A stretch of DNA of 64,000 bases. Source: Dyadobacter sp. 3J3. Lineage in GTDB: Bacteria > Bacteroidota > Bacteroidia > Cytophagales > Spirosomataceae. This document shows positions 33,977 through 45,000 of the stretch, piece after piece. The position numbers and the translations under genes were made by a program. Location: positions 434,001 to 498,000 of the forward strand of contig NZ_VTOL01000004.1 of assembly GCF_009801115.1 (NCBI RefSeq), in the 5' to 3' direction. The notes below the pieces were generated by a model. The model was not told the origin of the DNA and did no database searches. It saw only the letters and a program-made list of their open reading frames with translations. Positions within the stretch are counted from its first letter, which is position 1, and each line of letters begins with the position of its first letter.

Positions 33977-34546
33977 TTATTTATTTAGTGCGTCCAGTAT
34001 AGTAGTTTGAACTTGTTTTTCCTTTAAATTCTCAATTTCGCTCTTAATCTTTCTTTCCCTGTTACGAAGTTCGGCAATTTTTAAAATTGCTTTTTGTATT
34101 GCCAGACTTGGAACAGAAATTTCCAGCTCCCCAAGAACTGATTTTGAGATTGAAACAATCGAGGTTCCTATCGCCTGATCTTTTAAAAGTTTTAAAGACG
34201 GCGGATTATTAATAAACCAGACTAAAAATTCCGGAAGAATCTTGTCCCGTATGGAGTTAGTCAGGCGGATTACAAAGAACGATGTCGATGCTACTGCCAA
34301 TCCATTCTCGGAATTATATAAAGCTGCGAAATTTTTTGTGCCTTTCGCTGCAAATAATATGTCGCCATTTCTTAGTAAGTGTTTAGGGTTAATGTCTGTC
34401 ATTTCCAGATCATTATGCAACGGGTATTTGATAAAGCCGTTTTCGTCAAAGTTTTTAGCCTGAAGATACACACCTTCTCCGACAGAAACTGGTTTTGCAA
34501 AAAAGCCAGTTTGAATACTTGCAATATTTCGAAGTGTTGTGTTCAA
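33977..34546 (-). CDS. Half-size HsdS-like protein (single target-recognition domain)
   Basis: Protein of 189 residues corresponding to one half of an S subunit: a single TRD (residues 1-145, with LLRNGDILFAAKGTKNFAALYN and VLGELEISVPSLAIQKAI) plus one conserved helix (150-189). The ATG has a good promoter directly upstream and the frame is complete, with no sign of truncation. It is the first gene of the operon. Single-TRD S proteins can dimerise to form a working specificity subunit, so it may give the enzyme a second specificity; it may also be a relic of an older hsdS. Confidence 0.85.
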   Translation of the reverse strand: MNTTLRNIASIQTGFFAKPVSVGEGVYLQAKNFDENGFIKYPLHNDLEMTDINPKHLLRNGDILFAAKGTKNFAALYNSENGLAVASTSFFVIRLTNSIRDKILPEFLVWFINNPPSLKLLKDQAIGTSIVSISKSVLGELEISVPSLAIQKAILKIAELRNRERKIKSEIENLKEKQVQTTILDALNK

Positions 34547-34570
34547 TTTTAATTCTAAGTAATATTTCTA

Positions 34571-34600
34571 CAAATTTATTGAAACAGATTCAATATGCAA
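34571..34600 (-). promoter_or_regulatory. Promoter of the restriction-modification operon
   Basis: On the minus strand, TTG at 34600-34598 and TAAATTTG at 34578-34571 are separated by 19 nt, a textbook Bacteroidota promoter. Transcription would begin near 34564, with a leader of about 18 nt before the ATG at 34546. It lies in the 267-nt gap shared with the divergent Wadjet operon, for which no equally clear promoter was found. Confidence 0.6.
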
Positions 34601-34813
34601 GATTCGACTAAAATATTTTTTTGAGTAGATGGATTACAAAATATCTTTATTCGCTATTTTTATACGAATTTGAGATGTGAAAGAATAAAATGATCGAAAC
34701 AGTAATCTTCGTGAAAGAAAGTTAAATTGTCCAGATTTAATGACGAGAGATCGCTTCATTTTGTAGAATAAGACATAAAGCCGGACAAATTAAAAAACGA
34801 AACAGGTGTAACC

Positions 34814-36238
34814 ATGAACTACGAAAAAGCCTTGTCCTTTTTTCGGAATGACAAAACCCTGCAATTGCTGAGGGCTGAGCATTTCCCGCTACTGGTGGGG
34901 TTTTTCCATCTGGCATTTAAACAACAGGATAAGATTTCGTATCTGCAAAGTGAATTGCAAGGTCTTTTGGGAGACTATATGTATAGTCTGGAAAGGCAAG
35001 GGATCAACGATTATAAAAAGGGTGCACTCGATTATCTTCAAAAATGGGCAGAACAGGGATACCTGCGCAGGTACTACGAAACAGCAGATGAACCGGTATA
35101 TGAACTATCACCAGCCACTGAAAATGCACTGAAATGGCTGGAGGACCTTAACAAGCAGCAGTTTGTAGGTACGCATAGCCGCCTGATACAATTTTTTCAT
35201 TTACTTCAGCAAATTGTCAATACAACATCCGGCCCCAATGAACGTATACAACAGCTGCAACAAGAACGCAATAGAATTGACAAAGAAATTGAAAAGATAG
35301 GGCAAGGTGACTTTGTCAAACCATCCTCTACACAGGTCAAAGAAAATTACTTTCTTGCAGAGGAAACGGCAAGACGTCTGCTCTCGGATTTTAGGCAGGT
35401 AGAAGAAAATTTCAGGGAACTTGATACGCAGACCAGGCAAACGATCATAAAAACAAACCTAGCCAAAGCTGATTTACTGGACATCGTATTCCAACAGCAG
35501 GATCATCTTTGGAATACGGATCAGGGAAAGAGTTTTCGGGCTTTCTGGGAATTCTTAATGAGTGAGCAAATGCAGCAGGAACTCGAAACTTTGCTGGAGA
35601 AGATCAATAACATTCCTGCGATCATGGAGATAAAAAAGGAACAGACAGTGGATCGGATAAAAACAAATCTTGTGGACGCCGGCGATAAAGTCAACCGGAG
35701 TAATGACGGTTTGATAGAACAGCTCAGGAAATTTGTTGAACAAAAGAACCTCTCCGAAAGCAGACATATCCTGCATAGCATAGAACAAATAGAAAGCTTG
35801 CTCCTCGAACATAGGCAAGTAATTGACCTTCAGGCAAACTGGATGAATATTGATGGCCTTTTTAAGCCTTCTATCACCATGGACCGGCCACTTTTTACCT
35901 CACCGGTAAAAGTAGCTTTCGAAAATACCAGTATTGAGGATGGACTGGCAGAAGCAGATACCGATGCTTTGTTTGATCAGTTTTACGTAGACATGGAAGA
36001 ACTGAGAAGTAATGTCAAATCCTTATTAAGGAACAAGTCCCAGATTGCACTGTCTGAATTGTTGGATCATTACAGGCCGACCAAAGGTGTTGCTGAAGTG
36101 CTGGGATACATGCAGATAGCAGCCAATGAAGGCAAACATTACGTAAACCGTGATCAAATGGAATATCTGGTGATCGAAAACACAGAAAGTGGAAAGATTT
36201 ACAGGATGCAGAGCCCCGTCATTATTTTTAACCGGTAA
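34814..36238 (+). CDS. jetA: Wadjet anti-plasmid system protein JetA (DUF3375)
   Basis: Kleisin-like subunit of the Wadjet SMC complex, 474 residues. The N-terminal DUF3375 start (YEKALSFFRNDKTLQLLRAEHFPLLVGFFHLAF) and helical winged-helix region, the central coiled coil (LQQERNRIDKEIEKIGQG) and the C-terminal part (LDHYRPTKGVAEVLGYMQIAANEGKHYV) match JetA of type I Wadjet. It is the first gene of jetABCD, with jetB starting 3 nt after its stop. JetABC loads on DNA and extrudes loops; JetD then cuts small circular DNA. No defect is seen in this gene. Confidence 0.92.
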   Translation: MNYEKALSFFRNDKTLQLLRAEHFPLLVGFFHLAFKQQDKISYLQSELQGLLGDYMYSLERQGINDYKKGALDYLQKWAEQGYLRRYYETADEPVYELSPATENALKWLEDLNKQQFVGTHSRLIQFFHLLQQIVNTTSGPNERIQQLQQERNRIDKEIEKIGQGDFVKPSSTQVKENYFLAEETARRLLSDFRQVEENFRELDTQTRQTIIKTNLAKADLLDIVFQQQDHLWNTDQGKSFRAFWEFLMSEQMQQELETLLEKINNIPAIMEIKKEQTVDRIKTNLVDAGDKVNRSNDGLIEQLRKFVEQKNLSESRHILHSIEQIESLLLEHRQVIDLQANWMNIDGLFKPSITMDRPLFTSPVKVAFENTSIEDGLAEADTDALFDQFYVDMEELRSNVKSLLRNKSQIALSELLDHYRPTKGVAEVLGYMQIAANEGKHYVNRDQMEYLVIENTESGKIYRMQSPVIIFNR

Positions 36239-36240
36239 GT

Positions 36241-36810
36241 ATGGATCGTGAATACTCAATAAGCCTGATTGCATTGTTGAAAGGCATCGTATATGATTAT
36301 CAGAAAGAAACATGGGAGAATCTTTTGCGGTATGAGCCCGACGTGAAAAAATATTTCCAGCCGATAGGTCTTGAACTTTTTTTGGACAAAAGCGAAGGTT
36401 ACGCATTTATGCGGCAGAAAGAGTGGGGCGAGGACGAATTTCCTCTGCCCAGGCTGACAGAAAAAAGACAGCTTAATTTTCAGACTTCGTTGCTATGTAT
36501 AGTCCTTCGGAAATTCCTGCTGGAGCATGACGCGCAAGGTGGGGCTGTACGATCGATTATCAATGAGCAAGAGATTATCAGCCGAACAAAGGTTTTTCTT
36601 CCGAATACAAATGATGAAGCCAGGCAGCAGGAAAAAATCATCACAACCATAAATCGGGTAGTGGAAATAGGTTTTTTACGGAAGCTCGAAGATCAGGAAA
36701 AGAATTATGAAATACACCGCATTATCAAGGGGTTTGTCAACGCGGATGTAATTGACGAGACATTGAAAAGGCTCCGGAACTATGCCGAAGAAAAGCAGGT
36801 GACAGACTAA
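36241..36810 (+). CDS. jetB: Wadjet protein JetB (DUF4194)
   Basis: KITE-like winged-helix partner of JetA and JetC, 189 residues. Recognised by its position, its length and the DUF4194-type sequence: LLKGIVYDYQKETWENLL, YAFMRQKEW, PRLTEKRQLNFQTSLLCIVLRKFLLEHD, then two winged-helix segments (ISRTKVFLPNTNDEARQQEKIITTINRVVEIGFLRKL). It is intact, 2 nt after jetA and 11 nt before jetC, so co-translation is likely. Confidence 0.9.
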   Translation: MDREYSISLIALLKGIVYDYQKETWENLLRYEPDVKKYFQPIGLELFLDKSEGYAFMRQKEWGEDEFPLPRLTEKRQLNFQTSLLCIVLRKFLLEHDAQGGAVRSIINEQEIISRTKVFLPNTNDEARQQEKIITTINRVVEIGFLRKLEDQEKNYEIHRIIKGFVNADVIDETLKRLRNYAEEKQVTD

Positions 36811-36820
36811 AATATATCGT

Positions 36821-39800
36821 ATGGACGAATTGCTGCATTATTCACCCGAAGAACTTAATCTGGCGGGTTTCCGTCTACAATACCTTGAAGTGCTCAACTG
36901 GGGGACATTCAACAAAGTGCGTTGGCAAATACAACCCAACGGGCATAATGCCCTGCTCACCGGGGATATTGGTTCGGGTAAATCTACGTTGGTGGATGCG
37001 TTGACATGTCTTTTGGTACCCCATAATAAAATCGTATTTAACAAAGCAGCCGGCGCAGAAGGCAAGGAACGTAATCTGTTAAGTTATGTAAGGGGGGAAT
37101 ATAAAAAGGAGAAGGAAGAAATAACCAAAGTTGCCAAGAAGGTATATCTGCGGCCCGATGATAACACCTATACAGTAGTAATTGGTAATTTTCATAACCA
37201 GGGTTATCAGGAAAATATCTGTCTTGCCCAGTTCTTTTGGATAGGAAAAGAGGGCAAAGTGGATAAGCTACTGGCCATTGCAACGATACCGTTGACTATA
37301 AAAGATCACTTTGGGAATTTTACGGATATTAATGACCTGAGAAAAAAGCTTCGTAACATCGCTGGGGTGCAGTTATTTAACGATAACTTTTCTCAATACA
37401 GTGAACATTTTCGCAGGCTGTTTGGAATGAACAGCGACAAGGCCATCGATTTGTTCTATCAAACGGTATCCATGAAGTCGGTAAGTAGCCTTACCGACTT
37501 TGTCCGGGAGCAGATGCTTGAAAGAACGGATGTAAAAGAACAGATCGTTTCCCTTTTGAAACGGTTTGACGATCTGAATAAGTCGCATGCTGCCGTAGTG
37601 CACGCCAGGGAACAGCACCAGATATTAAAACCGTTAACAGAGGCCTGTATTGATTACGGGAATGTAACCCGCGAAATAGAAAACATAGAAGCCATGCTTG
37701 AGGTCATGCCGGCCTGGTTTGCAGAAAAGAAGTGGGTACTTCTGGAAGAAGCGATCGAAGATTCCGAAAGAGAATTGGAAAGGGTAACACAGCAGCAAAA
37801 GCATATAGCACAGGAACTTTATGACTTGGAAAACCGGAGACAGACGCTAACACAGGATATTGCCAATAACGGTGGCAGGAGAATAGAACAAATCGCTTCG
37901 GAGATCAAACGTCACGAGCAGGACAAAGACGGCAAAAGCAAAGAGTTTGAAGAGTACGAACGGTTTGCTTTACAAACCGGGCTAAAAAGCGTGCAAAATG
38001 AAACCGATTTTCAGTCGAATATCAAAAAGGCGAATGAAATTAATGAAATGTGTATACATCTCGAAGCCCAGCTGCGCGAGCAGAGGGACAATCTGGTAAG
38101 TGACCTGCGTAAGCAGGAAACTGAGTGCATTTTGGAGCAACGGGAATTACAATCATTGAAGGAAAGAAAGACACAGATTCCCGCCTGGCTTATCAGCTTC
38201 CGTACGCAATTGTGTGTTGACCTGCGTATTGAATAAGACGAATTGCCTTTTGTTGGGGAGCTGCTAAAAGTGGGTGAAAACGAAATGGCCTGGGAAGGTG
38301 CGATTGAGAAGCTGTTACGTGATGCAGGCATCAGTTTATTGGTTCCCCAAAGCCATTATAAGAGCGTCAGCAATTATGTAAACAACAATCCATTGAAGGG
38401 TGCTGATGGACGTGGTATCAAACTAACCTACCTGGAAGCAGATCTGCAAAACAACACCCGTGTGATTAAAGAATTGGATCAGGATAGCATCGCATATAAA
38501 GTAGAAATCAAACCAGATACTGATTTTTACGACTGGTTGGTGGCGTACATCCAACGGAGTTTTGGGGATTATATCTGTACCGACGTCAAAGGCTTACAGC
38601 ACGTGCCGTTTGGTATCACCCAGCAAGGATTGACCAAAAGCGGACGAATACGCCATATTAAGGATGACCGTAAGCGTATCGATGACAGACGCAACTATGT
38701 CCTGGGCTGGAGCAACGCGGAAAAAATCAAAACCTTGGATTCCTCTGTGAATAAACTGGAAGAAAAAATACAAGAACTTAAATTTCAGCAAGGGGCCATA
38801 GAAACTAAGGAAAAAAAGAATCAGGAGCAAAAGCAACTGTTAGGTTTTGTACTTTACGTCAAGGATTTTTTCCGTATCGACTGGCGCTACCATGTAAAGA
38901 AAATATACGACCTGGAACAGGAACGAAATGAATTGCTCAACAATAACGATATACTGGCCCAGCTTCAACGCTACAAAAGCGAAGTCGACCTACAGATTGT
39001 CTATACTAAGGAAAAAGCAGTCATTGAGAAAATCGGCGGATTAAAAAACACAATTCAAAACCAACAGGAACAAAAAAGGAATGCCGGCCAGCAAAAGGAA
39101 CAATTGGCAGCACATCTCAGAGATAAATGGTATCCACTGATTGAAGGGAAACTTGCTGAAAAGAACATTACTCTAAAGAATGTGGAAAACAGGCAAGAGG
39201 AATTCCGGAAACAGTTTCAAGGTGAAAATGGAGAGCTAAAAAGGCTCAGGGGCAGACAAATGGGCTTCCATTCGTCGATCGAAAGGAAAATGAGGGAGAT
39301 CAAGGAACATTCAAGGGCCGAATACAATGAGATTGCTGAAAGTATAGATGCCCGCTCGGAGTATATCAAGAAATTTGAACAACTCGTCTCCGAGGATCTG
39401 AAACGGCACGAAGAACGGTTCAAGGATGAGCTGAATAAGAATGTCATCAACAGTATAGCCGTGTTCGATAGCCAGCTTCAAAAACATGAAACAGATATCA
39501 AGCAGAAAATACGCACCATTAACCGACATCTTTCAGAGATTGTATATAATGCCGCCCAGGATACTTATATAACAATACTGATGGATTCGACTACCAATAA
39601 AGAAGTACGTTTTTTTAGGGAAGAATTAAAAAAATGCTACATACATTCATTTAGTAGTAACAATGAACTGTACACAGAAGAAAAATATGAACAAGTGAAA
39701 CGCATCCTGGACCGTTTTGCCAGTATGGACAATATAGACCGCGACTGGACGGCAACAGTAACAGACGTACGGGAATGGTTTGAATTTAATGCCAGTGAAC

Positions 39801-40219
39801 GTTACAGATCCGATCATAGTGAAAAGGAATTCTATGAAGGCTCGGGAGGAAAGAGTGGTGGCCAGAAGGAAAAGTTAGCATATACTATTCTTGCCAGTGC
39901 ATTGGCTTATCAATTTGGATTACAGTTCGGGGAAAGTAAGAGCCGGAGTTTTCGTTTTGTTGTTATCGATGAGGCATTTGGAAGGGGCAGCGATGAAAGT
40001 ACCAGATATGGACTTGAATTGTTTAAGAAGTTGAACTTGCAGCTACTTATTGTGACGCCTTTGCAGAAGATCCATGTCATAGAAGGACATGTGAATTCTT
40101 TTCATTTTGTTAGCAACCGGGAAGGAAACAACTCACAAGTGAGCAACTTCACGAAAGAAGAATATGAAACCGAAAGGAACAGACATAATGGTGTTTTTCA
40201 AAATGAGGAAAAATCATGA
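36821..40219 (+). pseudogene. jetC: Wadjet SMC-like ATPase JetC, split by an in-frame TAA
   Basis: SMC/MukB-like motor of the Wadjet complex. The reading frame runs for 1132 codons with one interruption: TAA at 38234-38236 (codon 472). Upstream are the ATPase N-lobe with Walker A GDIGSGKST (residues 48-56) and the first coiled-coil arm. Downstream, in the same frame, are the hinge region (PFVGELLKV, W-E-G-A-I-E-K-L-L), the second coiled coil, the signature SGGKSGGQKEKLAY (about 1006) and Walker B VVIDEAFG (about 1048). The flanks of the stop (DLRIE / DELPFVGEL) read as if one Glu-like codon, e.g. GAA, had become TAA. The second half could only be translated from TTG 38243. Either a nonsense mutation, a sequence error, or a two-chain JetC. 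Confidence 0.85.
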
Positions 40220-41394
40220 TCGGTCCTGAGGAAATAAGGAACCAGGCTTTAAAATGGTGGAAGCCTCTGCTGCAAAGTGAAATAACAGGGGAACCATTCT
40301 TTCCCCGAATCATCGACCGTGTAGGTAAAGTGAAATCGGGCCATGTAACGGAACGGTTTGAACAATTACAACAGGAGATTGAAATGCTTTATCGATATTC
40401 CAAAAGTCAGACCGGATCCGGATATCTGGTGAAAACTGCCGGACGAAACTTCAGGCGTACTGGCAGCCATGAATTACCAGATGCTGTTATATTTGAGACA
40501 GTGGATGATTACGTATCATTTACCAATCGAAAGAAGGAATGGAAAGCATTCTTGTCGAATTATTCCATAATTGTTACAGCAATTCCTTCGCTAAAGCCTT
40601 GGGCCTTGCAGAATTGCCTATGGTTAACAGATAGAGGGATTAATTGGAATGATGTTCTCAAGGTATGCCAGTACTTTATTCAAACGCCAAGACCAGATCT
40701 TTATCTTCGGCAGCTGCCTATTGAGATTCACACAAAATTTATTGAGGAAAACACTGCGCTTGTTCAATCATTGCTGGATTTTTTGCTTCCTGACCATATT
40801 CGATCGGCTACCCAAAAGCGTTTTGCCGAACGATTTTTTCTACGTTATGATGAACCTTTGATCAGAATACGTTTCTTAGACAAAAAACAGAAACCTGACC
40901 ACGGGTATTCTGATATCAGTATTCCGTTTTCAGATTTTGAAAAGTTTGAATTACCTGCAATCAATGTAATGATTACCGAGAATAAAATGAATTTTTTGAC
41001 ATTGCCACCGGTCAAATCAACGATGGCAATCTGGAGCGGAGGCGGCTTCAATATAAGCAGCCTGAAAAATGTGACCTGGTTTCAGCATAAGAATATCTAT
41101 TATTGGGGTGATATAGACGAGCATGGCTTCCAAATCCTGCAGCAACTCAGAAGCTATTACTCCCACACTAAAAGTGTCATGATGGACAGAGAAACCTTCG
41201 GGCTTTTTTATGCGTATGCTGTTGATGGGGTACGTGTTAAATCTGAAAATTTGAATTTGTTGACTGAGGAGGAAAATATTTTTTTTCAGTTCTTAAAATC
41301 TTTGGATTCAAAAAATAGGTTGGAACAAGAAAAAATACCGCAAATATATGTAGATAATGTTTTAAGAAACTGCATTGATGAAATCTTCTATTGA
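40216..41394 (+). CDS. jetD: Wadjet nuclease JetD (DUF3322-DUF2220, TOPRIM)
   Basis: Topoisomerase VI-like nuclease that cleaves the DNA held by JetABC, 392 residues. The N-terminal DUF3322 part (ALKWWKPLLQSEITGEPFFP, GSGYLV) is followed by the arm domain and a TOPRIM fold with YYWGDIDEHGFQIL (Trp297, Asp299, Asp301), the metal-binding DxD of JetD/Spo11-type enzymes, preceded by VWSGG-like IWSGGGFNISSL. Its ATG overlaps the jetC stop by 4 nt (ATGA). The gene is intact. This suggests that the jetC interruption is recent or that the operon is still under selection. Confidence 0.92.
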   Translation: MIGPEEIRNQALKWWKPLLQSEITGEPFFPRIIDRVGKVKSGHVTERFEQLQQEIEMLYRYSKSQTGSGYLVKTAGRNFRRTGSHELPDAVIFETVDDYVSFTNRKKEWKAFLSNYSIIVTAIPSLKPWALQNCLWLTDRGINWNDVLKVCQYFIQTPRPDLYLRQLPIEIHTKFIEENTALVQSLLDFLLPDHIRSATQKRFAERFFLRYDEPLIRIRFLDKKQKPDHGYSDISIPFSDFEKFELPAINVMITENKMNFLTLPPVKSTMAIWSGGGFNISSLKNVTWFQHKNIYYWGDIDEHGFQILQQLRSYYSHTKSVMMDRETFGLFYAYAVDGVRVKSENLNLLTEEENIFFQFLKSLDSKNRLEQEKIPQIYVDNVLRNCIDEIFY

Positions 41395-41397
41395 GAC

Positions 41398-41778
41398 GAG
41401 ATGCTTATATTTTAAATAAAAGGCAGAGTTATGGTTTGTCTCTTCCTAATTTTGCTTTCAGAAAGTTGCGAAGTGAAAAATGACGGCTTGGGGTTTTGAT
41501 ACCGTTAAATATTTTGAAGCTGTTTCTGCGATAGAATGTTTAGGATCGAAGCTATTAAACTGTACTGCTCGGGTTATAACTGCTCATAAGTTGTAACGTA
41601 AGCTTATTGCAAGCAAGGCTGTATCCTCAAAACTGGTACAAATTCTTTCGCAACCAAATAAAAACTGGTGCAAGACAAACACACTTCATTTTTCAAATAG
41701 TTCAGGTTAAAATTAACCCCATAATCATTCAGCAAAATCTAAAAAAATACCAATAAAAATGTTCGACTGATGTTCGAG
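41398..41778. other. Intergenic stretch between jetD and the tRNA-Pro terminator
   Basis: About 380 nt without a convincing open frame. It holds two similar stretches (AAAACTGGTACAA and AAAACTGGTGCAA, about 35 nt apart) and a TGTTCGA pair near 41761-41776. It could be the remains of an integration event next to the tRNA gene, but no integrase fragment was recognised. Confidence 0.4.
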
Positions 41779-41780
41779 CA

Positions 41781-41820
41781 AACAAAAACAGGCTTTCAAG
41801 TTGTTACACTTAAAAGCCTG
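41781..41820 (-). terminator. Terminator of tRNA-Pro
   Basis: On the minus strand, arms CAGGCTTTT and AAAGCCTG with a 15-nt loop, followed by TTTTTGTTT, begin 11 nt after the tRNA 3' end. Confidence 0.8.
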
Positions 41821-41826
41821 ATAATC

Positions 41827-41904
<78 letters not shown>

Positions 41905-41936
41905 TGATATTCCAAGGCTGCAAAAATAATTAAAAA

Positions 41937-42040
41937 AAACGCAGAGTGAAAAGAGTTAAACACAGAGTTTCAAAGAGTTTTTATTTTTAAAATAATCTCT
42001 GTGAAACTCCGTGTAAACCTCTCCCTAACTCTGCGTTTAA
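41937..42040. repeat. Long inverted-repeat element (family A-like, copy 2)
   Basis: Outer arms AAACGCAGAGT and ACTCTGCGTTT and inner arms CACAGAGTTTCA and TGAAACTCCGTG form a long imperfect hairpin. It ends 12 nt beyond the stop codon of the RND pump gene. The CACAGAG/CTCTGTG theme is shared with the elements at 11902 and 51599. Confidence 0.7.
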
Positions 42041-42051
42041 ACAAAACAAAA

Positions 42052-45000
42052 TCAAATACTCTCGTTCTGCCAGTTTGGATTGACAACTTCCTGTTTCCCT
42101 TTGCGGAACCATTTGTCGCGGATTTTTTCGTTGACGTAATACATACACGGAACGAGTAGAAGCGTCAGGATGGTTGAGAAGGTAAGTCCCATGATGATCG
42201 TCCAGGCGAGGATATTCCAGAATACGGAACTTGCTCCGCCTGTTGTGATATTAGGGGAGAAATCTCTGAACAAGGCTACAAAATCCAGCGTAATACCGAA
42301 TGCAAGCGGAATCAGACCGAGTACCGCCGCCGAAGCCGTCAGCAATACAGGTGTCAGACGGATAGCGCCTCCTTCGATAATCGCGTTGCGCAGCGGGTAA
42401 CCGCGGCCGCGAAGTTCATCGATAAATTCAATAAGCAGGATACCGTTTTTCACCACAATACCGGCCAGTGCAATGATACCCACACCGGACATGATGACGG
42501 AGAATGTTTTGTCAAAAATCACAAAACCAAGCAATACCCCGATCAGCGAAAGCACAATGGTAAAGAAGATAATCAGCGGTTTCACAACCGAGTTAAACTG
42601 CGTAGCCAGGATCAGATAAATCAGCAGGATCGCTGCACCAAATGCGCCGGTTAAGAAGTTCATGGATTCTGCCTGATCTTCCTGTTCACCACCCATTTTC
42701 ACGGTATATCCGCTTGGTACTTTCACGTTATTCACCACCTGATCCTGGATCTGGGCCACAATGTCGTTGGCATTATATCCAGGCAATACATCGGAGCTCA
42801 GTGTCACGATGCGTTGCTGATCTTTCCGGTTAATCTGGCTGAATGTAGTCGAATAAGAAATGTTGGCTACGGACGTGATCGGAACCTGACGAAGCGCGCC
42901 GCCGGAGTTCATATCACGGTATACAATATTCAAACTCAATAGTTTTTCAATCTGTTGGCGATCGTCTTTTTTCAAACGCACCATGATCGGATATTCATCT
43001 TTCGCGTCACGGAATTTGGAAACTTCCAGACCGAAGAGTGCCGTACGGATGGAAAGTGCAATTTGTGCAGAACTGATCCCTTCACGCTGTGCCTTTTCCC
43101 TGTCTATATCAATCGTGATCTCCGGTTTGTTCGTTACCAGATCGGTTTTCAACTGGTCAATTCCCGCGATACCGGAGTTTTGTACACGTTTCAAAAGATC
43201 TTTTTCCAGTTTTTGCAATTCTTCAAAATCGTCACCCGAAATTTCAATGGAAATCGGTTTTCCGGTAGGAGGGCCGGTACTTTCACGTTCTACGGAAATT
43301 TCAGTTCCTGGAATTCCGGCTACCGCATCACGTACTTTGGTCAATAATTCCTGTGTCGACCGGCCGTCACGGGATTCGCTTTTTACAAAAGCCACCGTCA
43401 CTTTGGACTTATTTGGCGTAGCAGCACGGTCCGGATTGTTCGGGTCACCGGCATTTTTACCGACGTTGGAAATCACGGAGTTCACTATACCCATCGCTTT
43501 TTCCGTTTTCAAAACAGAGAAAACACGTTTTTCAATCACTTTGGTAATCGAATCCGTCGTTAGCGCATCCGTTCCGGAAGGCAATTTGTTATACACATAA
43601 ATATAATCCGGATCACCGCTCGGGAAGAATTGGACTTCCGGTTTGGCAATACCGACAATGATAAACGTTGCGATCAACAACACGACCATCGAAAGAATCG
43701 CGAATACCGGACGGTACCCTTTGATCAGCCAGGTGATCAGTTTTTTGTAATTGTTTTTAAGCGCGGGAAGTAATTTATCCTGGAAAGGAACAAGAATTCT
43801 AGGCGTCAGTATGTAATGGTTGAAAACAAAAAGTACGAGTAAAATCGCAAAGAAATTTCCAATTCCACGATCCACAAAATAACCAACCAAGGCTATCGCA
43901 CCCAAAATCAGCATCGGCCGCATGATCGCCTTAATGCTGGTATCGTGTTTTTCTTTTTCGTCTTCATGACGGCCCATGAACGTTACCGCAAAAACGGGGT
44001 TGATCACGTAAGCCACAAAAAGCGAAGACATCAGCGTTAAAATCAGCGTGAGTGGAAGGAATTTCATAAAGTCACCGACAAGTCCTGGCCAGAAAAGCAA
44101 CGGAAAAAACGGAGCAATCGTTGTCAGCGTACCGGAAAGTACGGGTACGAAAACCTCTCCCGCGGCAGCTTTAACGGCCTGCTGGATCGTCCAATCCTTA
44201 TGATTGTTGAACAAACGGTGGGTGTTTTCAATAACCACAATCGCATCATCCACCACCAGACCAATCCCGAGCAGGAAGGCAAAAAGTACGATCGTGTTCA
44301 ACGTAAACGAAGTTCCGATCAAAGGCCCTAATACCGGCATCAATACAAAAGCAACCATCGCGGAAAGCGGTACGGAAAGTCCGATAAAAATCGCGTCACG
44401 GATACCCATGAAGAACATCAGTACCAAAACCACGAAAATAAAACCAATGATAACGGTATTGATCAGCTCATGCAAATCCGCACGGGTACGTTCCGACTGA
44501 TCGGCTGTGATCCGGATATCCAGCCCCTGCGGCAATTCGGATTCCTTCATTTTATCAATGATCACTTCAATATCATCAGCCGCTTTTACAAGATTGGATC
44601 CAGCTCTTTTGATGACATTTAACGTGATTACGGATTTATTATCCAGACGGGCAAAATCAAGTTGTTCTTCAAAACTATCGGTCACTTCGGCCACATCACC
44701 CAGACGTACTACCGCACCCGTTCCTGTACGAATACGCAGGTTGGAAAGCTGGGTCATGTCAAGAAATTCACCTTTCACACGCAGCGTCCGACGTACATTT
44801 CCAACTTTCAAATCACCACCGGAAACGTTGATGTTTTCACTTTGAACGGCATTTTGAATATCGGTGAAAGTCAAACCGGTCGATTGCATACGGGGCAAAT
44901 CCAGGTTAATCTGAATTTCGCGGTTCAGTGCACCGACAATATCCACACGACTGATTTCCGGCATCGCTTCAATCGCATCCTGCAAATCTTCGGCGTATTC

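Noticed and set aside
38237..40219. Second jetC half as an independent normal gene
   Set aside because: It has no ATG start near its beginning, the only start would be TTG 38243 without a leader, and it lacks Walker A; it is the same frame as the first half, so one broken gene is the better reading.
42983..43600. Long plus-strand frame inside the RND pump gene
   Set aside because: Opposite-strand shadow of a strongly conserved coding region; Ser/Arg-rich composition without a domain.
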